A stretch of 64,000 nucleotides of DNA from Amblyomma americanum (GCF_052857255.1 NC_135497.1:542552207-542616206); one strand, 5' to 3'. Numbered from the stretch's first letter, positions 11,345 through 23,290 are shown. A program made the numbers and translations. The notes: generated by a model not told the origin, from the letters alone.

Positions 11345-12286
11345 ATGTCTGTATCTGAGGGAGCTCCCACTCCACAGCCGTCGCTCGGAGCAAGCATGCT
11401 GGCATTAGGAAGCGTCATTCCGACGTTTACAGGAGATAAGACAGGGGTTCCAATCTGCGATTTCTTTTCCATGCTAGAAGAGATTGCGAAAATGGGGGGA
11501 TGGTCCGATGCTCAAATGCTGGGAATGGCGAGGTGTAAGATGGCAGGAGCTGCTCATGATTTTGCATGGCGAGACGAAAAAGTAAAAACCACAACGTCAT
11601 TTGCGGAATTTAAGAAGCTCGCGTTTGAGCATTTCGACACTGAACCACGTCACGTGCGGGTACAGAGGTTCCGTGACGCCGGACAGATGGTAGGGGAGGA
11701 CGTGCGAACGTTTGCGTCGCGGCTTCAGCGCCTAGCACGCGATACGTTAAGCAGGGAGGAGGAAGGAGACCAGCTAAGGAAGAAATACGCGGAGGATCTA
11801 CTTAAAGAGGAAATGACCGCTTTGTTCGTGGCTGGTCTGCAAGACCCCGTGCGTCGGTTCGTGCTCTCGCGCAAGCCGAGCAATTTCGACCAAGCCGTGG
11901 CGGCCGCATTGGATGAGGAACGAAATGAGGCGTTAACGACAGCCGCAGCGAGAGTACGCGTCATAGAGAAAGCGGTGCTCAACCCTGAGGTTGCTCTCTT
12001 GACAGAGCGGTTAGATCGCTTAGAACAGCTGCTATCTCAGCAGGTGGAACGCCAGGTTGAAGCGCGCGCTCAACAGCGCCCATTCGCTGGAAACCGGAGA
12101 CCGCCACAAAGCTACAGGCGCGGTATGCGAGATTTTGAAGAAATCGTATGCTTCGCTTGCCAGGGTCGCGGACACATCGCCAGGTTCTGCCAAAACGTGC
12201 GCCGTGGGGAGCCGCAAAGAGAAGCAGGCGAGACACGCCCTAAGCAAGCCTACAGCGGGGCTCCAGATACCGAGACAAAAAACTAG
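11345..12286 (+). CDS. gag: Gypsy-1 Gag
   Basis: Structural protein of the retrotransposon particle, 313 residues from ATG 11345; an in-frame GTG upstream at 11285 is less likely. The central part is the retrotransposon gag capsid-like region (FEHFDTEPRHVRVQRF, then MTALFVAGLQDPVRRFVL), followed by a helical, Gln- and Arg-rich stretch. A single CCHC zinc knuckle (C-FA-C-QGRG-H-IARF-C, CX2CX4HX4C) lies near residue 260, for RNA binding. The stop TAG at 12284 is directly preceded by a slippery heptamer, and pol follows in the -1 frame. The frame is intact. Confidence 0.9.
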   Translation: MSVSEGAPTPQPSLGASMLALGSVIPTFTGDKTGVPICDFFSMLEEIAKMGGWSDAQMLGMARCKMAGAAHDFAWRDEKVKTTTSFAEFKKLAFEHFDTEPRHVRVQRFRDAGQMVGEDVRTFASRLQRLARDTLSREEEGDQLRKKYAEDLLKEEMTALFVAGLQDPVRRFVLSRKPSNFDQAVAAALDEERNEALTTAAARVRVIEKAVLNPEVALLTERLDRLEQLLSQQVERQVEARAQQRPFAGNRRPPQSYRRGMRDFEEIVCFACQGRGHIARFCQNVRRGEPQREAGETRPKQAYSGAPDTETKN

Positions 12287-12319
12287 ATAGTCCTCCCCAG
12301 CCTGAGGAGCGCGGGGAGG
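12277..12319 (+). promoter_or_regulatory. Gypsy-1 -1 ribosomal frameshift signal
   Basis: The heptamer A AAA AAC occupies 12277-12283 in the phase required for -1 slippage (ACA AAA AAC in the gag frame) and abuts the gag TAG. After an 8-nt spacer, CCTCCCC (12292-12298) can pair with GGGGAGG (12313-12319) around a 14-nt loop. The -1 frame is open through this region into protease. Sequence, phase, spacing and stem all fit the canonical rules. Confidence 0.75.
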
Positions 12320-15300
12320 GAGCAGTGGATGATGAGGTGGTGGTAGTTTGTGTGGCCGACGAGGCATGCCCTGTTGTGCGTTGTAAGTTAAATGGTTGTT
12401 GCATGGAATTGTTGATAGATACGGGGTCAAAGGTGACATTGCTTAAGGAGAGCAGTTTTAACACGCTTCGAAGGAAGGGGGACCGCGAGGTGTTGGAAGC
12501 GTCTGGTGGTATGGCAACCAAATTTGTAGGCATAACGGGGGATCCTCTTGGCATAAGTGGACTCTACCGGTTACTCTTCTCTCTCGGCGGAACTGCATTG
12601 GAGCACCCCTGCTACGTATGCCCGGACACGGTGTCTCTGCCAAACGGAGTGTCAGGTATATTAGGGCAGGATTTTTTGAAAAAAGGGAAGGTAGTAGTCT
12701 CATTCTCTGAGGAAGAGGTTAATGCGGGCGGCTCAAAAGTTCCGTTTTTGAACAGGAGAGGGGCTGAGATTCGCATTACCGATATTGACGCCCGTCAAAC
12801 AGTGGGATCATTGGAGAAGGTATATTCGGGGGTTGCCGTCAGGCTGGTCGATGAGGCGGTCGTCCTTCCTTGGTCGGAGCACATTTTGTACGCGTTTGTG
12901 CCTTCAGATGTAGAGAGCGGCGCCGTGGGAGTGCTTGAGCCGGTCGACTCTCTCAGCAATGGCCTGAAGGCAGCCGCGTGCCTCGTGACAGTTAATGACG
13001 CCCACAGAGTGCGCCTACGGGTGGTTAACTGTAGCCAGCAGCCACTGAGCCTTCCCAAGAACAAAACATTGGCTTTCTTCACCTCTGCGATAGAGAAACG
13101 TGAGCCCACCGATACGGTACTCGCAACTGTAGAGCATGCTAGTCCTTCGGCTGCTCCAAAGGTGTCGTTCGATCTTTCTCACGTAAAATCCAGGGAGAGA
13201 GAGCCTCTGGTTGGTTTGCTGAACGACTACTCGGAGGTATTCGCCGCGTCCAACCTGGATTTGGTTTGTTGTGGCGTTATAAAGCACAGGATAAAAACCG
13301 GCACTTCATCGCCCGTTTACCAGCGTGCGTACAGGATTCCTTACTCCCAACGTGAGGAGATGGAGCGGCAGGTGCAGGACCTGATTGATAGCGGCATTGT
13401 CGAACACTCAAAGTCACCCTGGGGAGCACCAGCACTACTGGTGGAAAAGCCAGATGGCTCGTATCGATTGGTAGTGGACTACCGCAAACTAAATGCCGTA
13501 ACTCGTATCGATCCATACCCCATCCCCAATATACAGCAGACGCTTTCTCAGCTGGGCTCTGCCAGGTACTTCACAGTAGTGGACATGGCGGCGGGATTCT
13601 GGCAGTTAGCAATGGATCCGGCAGATGCCGAGAAAACGGCATTCAACACGCCCTCAGGGCACTATGAATGGAAAAGAATGCCGATGGGTCTGGCCAACAG
13701 CCCTGCTGTCTGGCAGAGAACCGCTGATGTTATCCTGGCAGGTCTTCTGGGGAGGCGGTGCTTCGTGTATATGGATGACATGATCATATACAGTGACAGT
13801 TTTGAGAACCATTTGCGCAATATTGAGCAGGTTTTGGTGCGACTAAGAGGAGCGGGTCTCAAGCTGAAGCCCTCTAAGTGCCAATTCCTTAAAAACGAGG
13901 TGAAATACCTCGGGCACGTTGTTTCAGCTGACAGCGTGCGACCGGACCCTGAGAAACTAAGGTGTGTCTCGGATTTTCCATCCCCGACTAGCGTCCGCCA
14001 GGTCCGGCAGTTTCTCGGTCTGATCGGTTACTACCGAAGGCACATAGAGGAGTTCGCCAAGCTCGCTAAGCCGCTCACCGCCTTAACAGCCAAAAATGTC
14101 GCCTTTCGCTGAGACGAAAACGCGGAGGATGCTTTTGGGGCCCTGAAAAGGAAGCTAATGAGTGCACCGCTGTTGCGCCACCCGGATTTTAATTTGCCCT
14201 TCGTTATGGCCACAGATGCGTCAAAGTTCGCAGTTGGTGCCGTGCTATCTCAGGTTATCGAGGGCAAAGAACACCCCGTTGCTTTTGCTACCCGACAGCT
14301 GAGCTCCACAGAGCAAAAGTACGGAGCTACGGAAAGGGAGTGCCTCGCCGTTGTCTGGGCAGTAAAGCACTTCAGATGCTACCTTTACGGCCGCAAATTC
14401 AAGCTAGTCACAGACTGCCATCCTCTGAAATGGGTGATGAGTGTCAGGGACCCTAGCTCGCGACTCGCTAGATGGAATCTACACCTGCAGGAATACTGCT
14501 TTGAAGTTGAGCACAAGTCAGGAAAGACACATCTGAATGCTGATGCACTCAGCCGCACTGCTGCCGTGGGAGCAATAGATGAGTTTGTCCCCGTAGTCGA
14601 CCCCGCCGAATTACGCACAGAGCAGTGTAAAGATCCTGACCTGAAGCGAATAATCGAAAGCTTAGAGGGCGCACCGTCTCACCCCGAACAGCTAGGTTAT
14701 TTCATTGGCAAAGACGGCACCCTGTGTCGGCGCACGAGGCCAACCAGGAAAGGGAGACCAGAGAAAACCGCTTGGGAGAGAGTCGTCATACCTCGGTCGT
14801 GGACAGAAAGGGTTCTTCGCGCGTTTCACGATGCGCCATGCGCCGGTCATTTTGGCGTAGCGAAGACACGCAGGCGTGTGGAGCGTTTGTACTTTTGGAG
14901 TGGCATGCGAGAGGATCTTAGAGACTACTGTGCGAAGTGTCATTCCTGTAGCGAAAGAAAAACACCCAAGGGACGAAGACCAGCTCCAATTCAGCCGTTC
15001 CCTGAGGTTTCGGCTCCCTTCGAGCGAACAGGTATGGACATAATGGGCCCATTGCCCACGACCACTTCCGGAAACAAGTACATTTTAGTATTTCTCGATC
15101 ACCTTTCAAAATACGCGGAAGCGGTAGCACTCCCAGATCAGAAGGCAGACACCGTTGCAAGAGCATTTGTCGAACATATCGTGCTCCGACATGGACCCCC
15201 GAGGCAACTCTTGACAGATCGGGGAACGAACTTCGTGTCGCAGCTAATGAGGAGAGTTTGCGAGCTGCTTAAGATCGCTAAGAAGCAGACAACACCGTAC

Positions 15301-16169
15301 CATCCGGCTTGCAACGGTGCGGTGGAGCGACTGAACCAAACCGTGGCCGGGTTCCTGTCGCATTTTGTTTCGCGCGACCAGCGGGACTGGGACTTGTGGC
15401 TCCCGTATGCAATGTTTGCCTACAATTCCGCAGCACACGAGAGCACGGGCGAATCGCCATTCTTTCTTCTCTACGGCCGAGACCCGGACCAGCCTAGTGA
15501 AGTGCCAGAGGGCCCCCGTCGTGTCCCATACGCTTCACTGGACGACTATAAGGTTGAGCTAGAATCGCGATTGCAAGTGGCGAGGGACATCGCAAAGGAG
15601 GCCTTAAAGCGGCGAAGCGCAGGAAGGAGGTGCACGATCGCAGTGCTAGAGACGCACCGTTTGATGTGGGGGACAGCGTGTACATTGAAAACTGCCAAAG
15701 GCAGATTGGGCTAGCTCGTAAGTTCCAGACGAAGTGGAAAGGACCGTGCGAGGTTGTCGAGAAGCTTTCTCCGGTAAACTTCAGAGTCCGAGACGTGAAC
15801 CGGCGCTTGATAAGGATACACGCAAATCGCCTCAAGTCGGCACCGGTTCAGTATTCACGAAATGAGGAACGGGAAAGCGCGGATTTTGATGGGGACAGAA
15901 GTGAAGCGGAGCGCGCAGATAGTTCGCAAGAAACGCCCTCTCCTGCATTAGTTCGGCAGGCGCCAGAGGTGACGGCCGGAATGCCACCGGATTTACTTCA
16001 TGCATTGCTAGAAGAAGAAGCGCGCGAGGTTGCCGCGCAGATAACGCCAGGAGAGGCTCCTGCCAAGAGCCCTCGCGAGTCCCAAAGCAGACAAAGGGTC
16101 ACAGACTTACTTAGTATGACTCATGAAGGCCGATATCCGCTGCGAAATCGGAAAGCTAAGTCGGACTAA
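12284..16169 (+). pseudogene. pol: Gypsy-1 Pol: protease, RT, RNase H, integrase (two lesions)
   Basis: Enzyme polyprotein in the -1 frame relative to gag. Domains in order: aspartic protease (LLIDTGSKVTLL, about 12.41 kb); reverse transcriptase with motif A VVDMAAGF and the YMDD box (about 13.77 kb); RNase H (TDASKFAVGA, then HLNADALSR); integrase with the HHCC finger (about 14.83-14.96 kb), Asp in GMDIMG, Asp in LTDRGTNF and Glu in NGAVERLNQ; then a GPY/F-like KWKGPCEVV segment. An in-frame TGA at 14110-14112 cuts the chain between RT and RNase H. A frameshift at about 15605-15630, just after the integrase core, moves the C terminus to another frame that ends at 16169. All catalytic residues seen are conserved, so inactivation looks recent. 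Confidence 0.9.
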
Positions 16170-16661
16170 TGGCGTAAACAGAGCGGAGTTGTGAACTGGT
16201 TAGAATTGTGTAATGCCGCAGCTCATAACATTGCTATGTGCTTATGTGTTAAGTTATCGGAGTTGGTAGTTAAACCTTTCTGTCATTAAGTAACACCTTC
16301 ACAGGAGAGCATGCTGAGCGCATGCAGAACCTACCCTACTTCCTTTCGTTATCTATATTTTGTCTGTGCCGTGATCGTGCTAGAAGTGGGAGCTCCTTTG
16401 TAACTGTGGTAAATTTATTTCGTCCAGTTTGGACTAGAAAGGAGAGGCTTGGGTGCTGAGTTTCATGTTTATCTGTGAAAGAAGATCAGTGCTGCCCCTG
16501 GAGACGCCAGTTATGACAGCGGAGGCATATGGTGTTGTGCAGTGGTGTTGAGTGCAGCGAAAAGTGTTTTGTCGGACGCACTGTGCGAGGCGATTCAGAA
16601 AGACAAGGGGAGCTGCATGGACTCAAATGTTCGGAGAACATTCTTCTGGAGGGTGAGCGAG
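16170..16661 (+). other. Gypsy-1 3' untranslated region
   Basis: No ORF of note and no env-like gene. A purine-rich GGAGGGTGAGCGAG abuts the 3' LTR and is the likely polypurine tract. Confidence 0.6.
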
Positions 16662-17700
16662 TGTGACGTTCCTTGTGTGTGCTACGAGGGTCCGCGTTCT
16701 ACTGCGCGGCGTAGACGGAGCCCCCAGTGGCGGCGAAAGCACAACCGGACCCCCTATCATGTTTCTACTGTATATGGCTGCAAGCAACTTGAGTGAGATT
16801 GCTTTTGGGCCTGCCGCCGTGGACCGCACGGAGACGACCCAGATGACAGCGGCATCATCAATTACCGAGCCATACTCGTTGAGAGTGAACGACCAGAACG
16901 AAGGGGTTTAAGCACAACTGGATCCCCTTTCCATAGTGTCGGCACGAGTCGAACGCCGCCGCCGCCGCCGCCGCGGGGAGGCGGGCGTTATCTTCCCCAA
17001 TTGCCGTGGCCGTTCCAAGGGGGCCTCGTTTCGGCGGGCCTGGCCCCGACAAGACGGCGGGCATCATCAATCAACCCTCCCGAGCACATCCCAGGACAAG
17101 GGACCACTTTCCCGGCCTTTTAGCGACCTCGCGTTCCGGCCTTGAGGGGCGAGTGTCATTTGATGGAGAACGGAGGCCGGTGACCCGCGGGAACCGACAG
17201 CGGGCCAGAGCGCGCCTTACCACAGCCGACGCTATGCGCTACCTCGACGACAACCTTCTTTCCCTCGGACTCAACACGTGAGGGGGGCGAGACCATAAGT
17301 GCGGTGGTGTGTTTGTGCGCCCAAGTGAAAGCCCTAGGCCCCCCCCCCCACTCCGGCGTGGGCGTCCTCACCCTAGGGAGTGTGGGGATAAGAGGATATA
17401 AAAATCGACAAGGAGTACCGAAGGAGGAACGCTCAGGACGACATCGTTCGCCAAGGGGGCCTTCAGCGCCGAAGCCCGACGGCGTGCAGCTTCTGCCAGC
17501 AACCGTTCGAGCTCAACTCCGGAGCCCCTCCATCGTCCCCATGAAGTCGTCGGCACGTAAGCTCGGACGCCCCAGCCTCTGATGTATAATCATAATCAAG
17601 TGTAATTATTGAATATATCTGTTTGTTTAAACTGAGCCATACAGTGTCTCATTGCCTCTCCGTCCTGTGTGGACCTGCGCATTATGGGGGGGTCATCACA
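16662..17700 (+). repeat. Gypsy-1 3' LTR
   Basis: 1039 bp, TGTGACG...ATCACA. It carries one copy of the TATA-containing segment (TATAAAAA at 17397-17404) that is duplicated in the 5' LTR. Confidence 0.92.
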
Positions 17701-18075
17701 ATAGCCTACCTAGTCAACGGAGCAGCACGGACCTCCATCGAGATATGCAACGCATTCTTGGCTTAACCAAGCTAAGCCTAGCCATTTTTTTCTTCTCTTC
17801 GCTCAGGTCGTCGCAGTACATTGCTCTTATCGAAGGACCAGATCACTTTCGAGGGCCAAGCGCGAGCGCAGGAGACGCGGCCAAAGCAGACGAAATTCTC
17901 GAAAGCGCGCGAACGGCGTCATTACCAAGAGTTCTTATTTCAAACGAGAATCGAACGAGAAGGCGACCCGCAGGTCGCCTTTGCAAGTGTGAACATCGGT
18001 GTTGTCGAACTGCGGTGTAGTCTCAGGCGGCTGTTGGTCGCGCGACCTCTGCGACTCTCAAGTGTGAATGGGCCC

Positions 18076-18300
18076 TAAGGCGCCCGTGTGCTGTGCGATG
18101 TCAGTGCACGTTAAAGATCCCCAGGTGGTCGAAATTGTTCCGGAGCCCTCCACTACGTCACCTAGCTCTTTCTTCCTTTCTTCTTTCACTCCCTCCTTTA
18201 TCCCTTCCCTTACGGCGTGGTGCGCTTCATGTGTCTGCCGATATCTGAGACAGATACTGCGCCATTTCCTTTCCCCAAAATCCAATTTTCAATTTACCTC
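18076..18300 (+). repeat. SINE family A, 3' half (interrupted)
   Basis: Resumes with TAAGGCGCCCGTGTGCTG and runs through GCACGTTAAAGATCCCCAGG to the pyrimidine-rich segment and the CAGATACTGCGCCATTTCC end. It completes the head at 8877-8980. Confidence 0.85.
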
Positions 18301-19077
18301 AACTTGAAGTTGGAAGAGAGAGAGCTGAACTTGCAACAAAATTTACGAATAAGACTTAAGGGTATTTTCACAGACATGAAAAAAAGCGGTAGAATTTAGT
18401 ATATTTTTGATAGCTAGCTTAAATTACAATTGTTCTCATGATGCATGTTTTCAAAGCTGTGTGCTTTCGGCTGTTAACGCACTCGTATAAAGCACAATTA
18501 AATGTGCTTTCCGTAGTGAATGTGCAAGTGTCCATTTTGGATGCGCTTACAATTGCATCAACTCTAGCGTGGCATTACGGTGGAAAAAACTTTCATTGCT
18601 CTGACCTGCGTAGCACATATGATCAGGTGAGAGGCGCAGCGTAGACGGATACCTTCTGTGCAGCAGGCACTCAGGGCGACTGGGATATGCAGGTGATATT
18701 TGGATTTTGTTTACTTTTGCCTGTAGTAAATTAATATATTAGCAAATTCTGCTCGAATGTATTTAACTGCCAATTTTACCTACCTGTATTTTACCTACCT
18801 TTTCTGTGCAGAGAAAAGATGATATTGAAATAAACAATGCACGTGCATTGCTAATTCAGCTGTCACTGGGCATGGCATATGTGATTTGTGCATATCAGGT
18901 TAATTTGTCCACACATCTCTGTTAAACCTTATATGGGGCATTAGATTCCTTATTACTGTATAGCATAGCTGACAGTGTTGAACCATATAATATTCTTCTG
19001 AGATTAAGGTTGAGGGAAAGGCCTGTGAACAGTGAATTAAGTCATGTTTTATGTGAGCAGTTTGATGACTCTTCCAG
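18301..19077 (+). other. Non-coding, probable EnSpm intron
   Basis: AT-rich, with no long frame. It ends in a pyrimidine tract and CAG acceptor at 19075-19077, directly before the transposase reading frame. Short acceptor-donor pairs at about 18810-18900 could be a small exon but are not proven. Confidence 0.4.
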
Positions 19078-21225
19078 GAGGAACCACTCTAACCCACAGC
19101 AAAGCTGTCAAGAGGCCAGAGCACTGTGACGGTCATGGCACATTCACTGAGACACCATACTTCAAAAGAAGGACGGGAAAGTTTGCTTACACTGCTTGAA
19201 GCCCACATGCCACAAGGGGCTGACTTCCTAAAGACAAAATATTTGTTCTTCAAGAATTTTGCATCCCTATTTGAGTCCAGGCGCGTAACACACATCTATT
19301 GCCCAAAGTGTTCTGAGTACTTGGATATACTTCCCTGTGCAAGTGCTGAAATACGTTGTGCTCAGTGCACTTTGGTGCATAAGGTTTCTGAGCTCTTGAA
19401 GACTGGGTCATTTTTTTTTATTCTAGACATTGAAGCTGAGATCAAGGAAGTGCTTTTAAGTGGCAAACTGATGCAGAAATGCAGTGGTCCTGTTTATGAT
19501 GTTGGTGACATCACACGAAGTCCTGCATATTGTAGACTGCCATTGAAAGAGGATGATATCTCTGTTACGTGGAACACAGATGTTGTTTCACTGTTTGAGT
19601 CTTCAGGGCACAGTGTGTGGCCATTGTTATTACAAGTGAATGAGCTTTCATATAAAGACAGACTACAGAAACAGCTGCTGCTTGGTTTGTGGTTTGCTGT
19701 AGGCAAACCGATCATGAACACATATCTCAGGCCATTTGAAAAAAAAATGAACACCCTCTCAACGAAAGGCATTGCATGGACAACTAATGATGGCCTGAGC
19801 AAGGTGTGCAAAGCTTACCCAGGGCCATGCACGGTGGACATTGTCGCGCGGTGCATGGTAATGAACATGAGCCAGTTTGATGCAGGATATGGATGTGCGT
19901 CGTGCGAGCAAATGGGTGAAGTGGTCGATAAGGGCAAAGGGCATAGCCGTGTTTATCCAGTAGTGGAGCCTGGACCAAGGCCAAGTACTCAAGAAAGTTT
20001 ACTAAGTCAAGCAGAACAGGCACAGAAGAAGGGGGGATCTCATCGGGGTATAAAGGGCCCTAGCGTTTTTTTTTCATGATGATTTTCAGCTTTCCAGATT
20101 CATTTGTTGTGGACTACATATACACTGTATGCAATGGGTTTGTGAGGACCACAACATGCATGTGGTTCAGCAGAAAATGCAATTTACAGTATCAACTTGG
20201 AAGCCGCATTCATGAGATAGATGAAAGATTGCATCAGCTGACTCCCATTTGGGAAATAACACGTCTACCACGATCACTTTCTGAAATGAAGTACTGGAAA
20301 GTTTCTGAGTGTAGAGATTGGTTACTATTTTTTTCTCCAGTTATTTTAAAATATGTTTTGCCAGGAAAATATTACAAAAATTGGACAAAGTTTGTGCAGG
20401 TCATGCACTTCTGTTTGCAGTCTTCTTTTCCTGTTGACAGGATCAGAGAAATCAAGAAACTGTTGACCGATTTTTTAAAAGAATATCAAGAACTATACGG
20501 AATCCAAAGCATGACATACAATGCTCACATTCTCCTTCACATGGTGGACCATGTCAAGCTGTGGAGACCGCTGTGGGGATTCTCAGCATTTCTATTTGAG
20601 GCAGTCAATGGCAAGCTTGTACGATTAGTGAAAGGAACACGGTATGCCCATTCAAAGATCACTGAGAAGTTTTCAATCTTGTAAAGTCTACCACGAATAT
20701 TGTCTACGACGACAAATTGGCAGAACAATGAGCTTAGGCTATTTGTTCGTTCCCTACTGAAGGGCTACAATTTTAGGAAGGCCAAATTGCACAGTGGAAA
20801 TATAGTTCTTTATGGAAAGGGACAAGTAGAACACGACAGCATACGGTACAAGAAGGCAACAGTTGGTGCATTTACTTACTGTGTTAGTTCACTGGACAAG
20901 TCACGCCGAAGAAATTCCTTTGTTCTTTTTCATGACAATGAATTTGGATAGTGACTGACATTCTAACTGCCAACAATGCGGGCTCTGACACTTTAGGAAA
21001 TAATGTGCTGTTCAAAGTCCAAAAGCTGCATATTGTGAATGTCTTTCTAGGCTGTGGAGTTGGCTGCAGCTCCGTTCATTTTTTCACTGCTCCAGAAACA
21101 AGTGAACACTCCACAGTGAGAGCCTTGGAAGTGAGAAAATGCACAGGTCTCTGTTGCTCGGGGACCCTATCTCTGATGAATATATTTTGGAATCTGGCTA
21201 AGAAACATAGATTATATTTTATTTT
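19078..21225 (+). pseudogene. EnSpm/CMC transposase, TNP2-like (Transposase_21), broken
   Basis: Main transposase domain. Recognisable blocks: EAHMPQGADFLKTKYLFFK; a CPKC...CAQC zinc-binding pair; GPCTVDIVARCMVMNM then KGHSRVYP; and, after the break, RSLSEMKYWKVSECRDWLLF and YYKNWTKFVQVMHFC. Order and spacing match animal EnSpm transposases. Lesions: a frame change between the exon start (GTTLTHSKAV) and about 19126; a one-base shift in a run of nine T at 20066-20074; a TAA at 20682-20684 with the same frame resuming; and stop codons at about 20949, after which VQKLHIVNVF..ALEVRKCTGLCC continues in another frame. Several single lesions in a long conserved chain suggest a fairly recent pseudogene. 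The T-run shift could be a sequencing error. Confidence 0.85.
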
Positions 21226-21259
21226 AAGGCAAGGCCCATCGGATCTTCCAGCCGTGTAG

Positions 21260-23030
21260 CACTGTAGCCACCTAATTTGTCTTTTGTATGTATCTATATA
21301 TACTGCGCAACCAGAGGCAGGTTGCATAGATGTGAGGGGAATTTTCACAGCTCATTTAGTGTCAGTACATCATAAATATACTTAATGTTAGTGATTTATT
21401 TTTGTTTCCATGTGACAAGTGTGTTTATCATGATTATTAAGTGTACGAAAGAGTTCAAGTTTCGTGCTTTCCACAAGTATTCTCACAGATAGCATAAGGC
21501 ATTTGGGACCTTTAATTACTGCCAGAATGTCACATACTTCTACATTCCTGGAGCACAACATTGTGTTATCTAATGCTGCTACTCAGATTAATTTGTGAGC
21601 ATATTAAATGCCCAAAAAGAACTCATTTTGCTAGTGGCTTGTGATTCATATGTATGCAATATGACATATATGATCACCTACCTGTATATACTAGTATCTT
21701 TTGTTGTTTGTAAATGCATTCAGCAGCCACTATTTGAACCTCATGAATTATATGTATGTGTTTTATTTGTTACACATCTCCATTGAAAGATTAGAAAACT
21801 GCCAGCCAGGTTATAGAACTGGTACCCATAATTATATCATGACTTATGTCATGACTTATATGAGGCTTACTTTGTTGCACATAACTGCATACCTGCGCAT
21901 ATTGTTTACATTGGTTAGCCAGATAGCTTATTTTGATTGTTCCCATACAGGTTTAATACTAATATGCTTCCTTGTTTGTGAACGTGCTGAAGAACTACTT
22001 TTTGCTCCTCATGAATTATGCATTTTTTATATTTTGCATATATGCCCTGAAAAATTACATGATTACATGTGTAGCTGTCATTCATACATATGTGTACTGA
22101 ACATGTGCATTGTCTGATCAGTAGCATGACCATTATTCTTGCGTAAATCACATGGGGGAATTCCTAACAGGATTTTGAAGAACAACAACAAGGTTCAAAG
22201 ACTAAGTTTTAGAAGCGTTTACTGTAGATGATCAACATATATGTTCAGATTTAAAGATGTCCTTTGAAACTAGGGTTATACTGACCTCATTCTAAAAAGC
22301 TACTTTTGAATTTAACTTTGGCTGCCTAAAAGATGTCCAGAATGGCTGTGTGTTGAGCTTCCATCCTTGGCTTTTGAAATGATATTGTCATGGAGTGAAA
22401 GAAAGCTTTTCTGGAGAAGTAGTGTGGATGAAGGGTCCAGCTACCCACATCAGGTTGTTTCTTGGGCATGTGAAAAGCTGCTTGGTCGAAGTCGCAGTCT
22501 GTGTGGAGAACACAACCAGCTAGATACCAGTTAGCGAAGAAGACTAGTGATTCATACGTGCACAGAGTTTCACTCTCTGACGAGTGTTATGGGAATATAT
22601 GCCATGAAAGCGGTGTCTTTTGCACCAAAAAATAAATGAGTGTGTGTTATGTGCTGCAAAAAAGTAGCGCTGAGACAATGCAACTGATGAGCAGTGATTG
22701 CAGTGAAACGCGAATTGCTAAGTAGGTTATAACACCACTGTTGTTTACTTCCTGCTTTTATCTTGTTGTGATGCCTCCTTCAGACCAACCAGCAGGTCTG
22801 TTAATGTGTGCTTAAAGCATGTGTCGATAATATCAGGACTTCTTCAGATTAGGGGTGGCCATTCACCGCCACTGCTGCAACTGCAAGCCAATGTTTCACA
22901 AAACATCTTTTATGTAGGTGCACAAATAGGTTGATGCAGGAGATCCTGGTGGCATTCTACATTAATAGAATGTCCATAATCTCCTTAAGCTCTGTTTGCC
23001 TTTTCCATAAGGGAAATTGCTTATCTAGAT
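21260..23030. other. AT-rich non-coding DNA
   Basis: No ORF with a recognisable domain. It may be 3' UTR or interior of the EnSpm element; AATAAA at 22630 could be a polyadenylation signal. Confidence 0.4.
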
Positions 23031-23032
23031 TC

Positions 23033-23290
23033 CGATGATGGTGATGATGCATTTTTCTGGTACAAGGGCATCTGTGGCCGAAGAGCGCCATTGCGCAAGG
23101 TTGTTTTTTCTACTCAAGGTGGGGTCAAACACCCACTTTCCAAGCATTTCACCCTAAGTAAGCCGAGTACCAGGCAGGGAAAAGCTTGTACATATTTTTT
23201 CACTGGTGGGTACCTGGCGGCACGGGGAATCCAACCTAGCAACTACCGCATGCCAGTCGGATGCTCGAACGACTAGGCCACCACTGAGGT
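23033..23290 (-). repeat. tRNA-derived SINE, family C
   Basis: On the minus strand it opens with a tRNA-like head: A-box-like TGGCCTAGTCGTTC, then B-box-like GGTTGGATTCC. A body unrelated to families A and B follows, ending in a (CAT/CATCAC)n tail that appears on the plus strand as GATGATGGTGATGATGC at 23033-23049. Confidence 0.65.

Larger units (their letters stand above)
10064..17700 (+). mobile_element. Gypsy-1: Ty3/Gypsy LTR retrotransposon
   Basis: Complete layout: 5' LTR, primer-binding site, gag, pol (PR-RT-RNase H-IN) and 3' LTR. It is flanked by a 4-bp ATAG duplication (10060-10063 and 17701-17704). The LTRs differ by small indels and by a tandem duplication in the 5' copy, so it is clearly older than Gypsy-2. 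There is no env-like ORF between 16170 and the 3' LTR. Pol has one nonsense codon and one frameshift, so this copy cannot make a full polyprotein. Confidence 0.93.
8981..18075. mobile_element. MITE-like DNA transposon with 39-bp TIRs, split by Gypsy-1
   Basis: The left end (8981 on, GGGCTCATTCACACTTGAG...) is the reverse complement of the right end (18037-18075) over 39 bp with two mismatches. The flanks are GAA (left) and TAA (right), where the host SINE consensus has a single TAA, so a 3-bp TAA duplication with one later mutation is the simplest reading. A TWA duplication and GGG/CCC tips fit PIF/Harbinger. Without Gypsy-1 the element is about 1.45 kb and has no transposase. It contains the CRE/TATA promoter-like repeats at 9.69-9.93 kb. 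Confidence 0.75.
8202..21259 (+). mobile_element. EnSpm/CMC (CACTA-type) DNA transposon, disrupted
   Basis: The anchor is a TNP2-like transposase at 19.08-21.2 kb. A probable first exon lies at 8.2 kb. The roughly 10 kb between them is mostly younger insertions (a SINE, a MITE and Gypsy-1), so the original intron was much shorter. The element's outer ends are not proven. A candidate right terminus is the ATTTTTGTAAGGG at 26053-26065 that closes the tandem array. No CACTA-type terminus was found on the left. Confidence 0.6.

Noticed and set aside
16170..16661. Possible env gene after Gypsy-1 pol
   Set aside because: No frame of useful length, signal peptide or membrane segment.
21595..22117. 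Hydrophobic ORFs at 21.6-22.1 kb
   Set aside because: AT-rich composition gives Leu/Ile/Tyr/Cys-rich frames; there are no conserved motifs or gene context.
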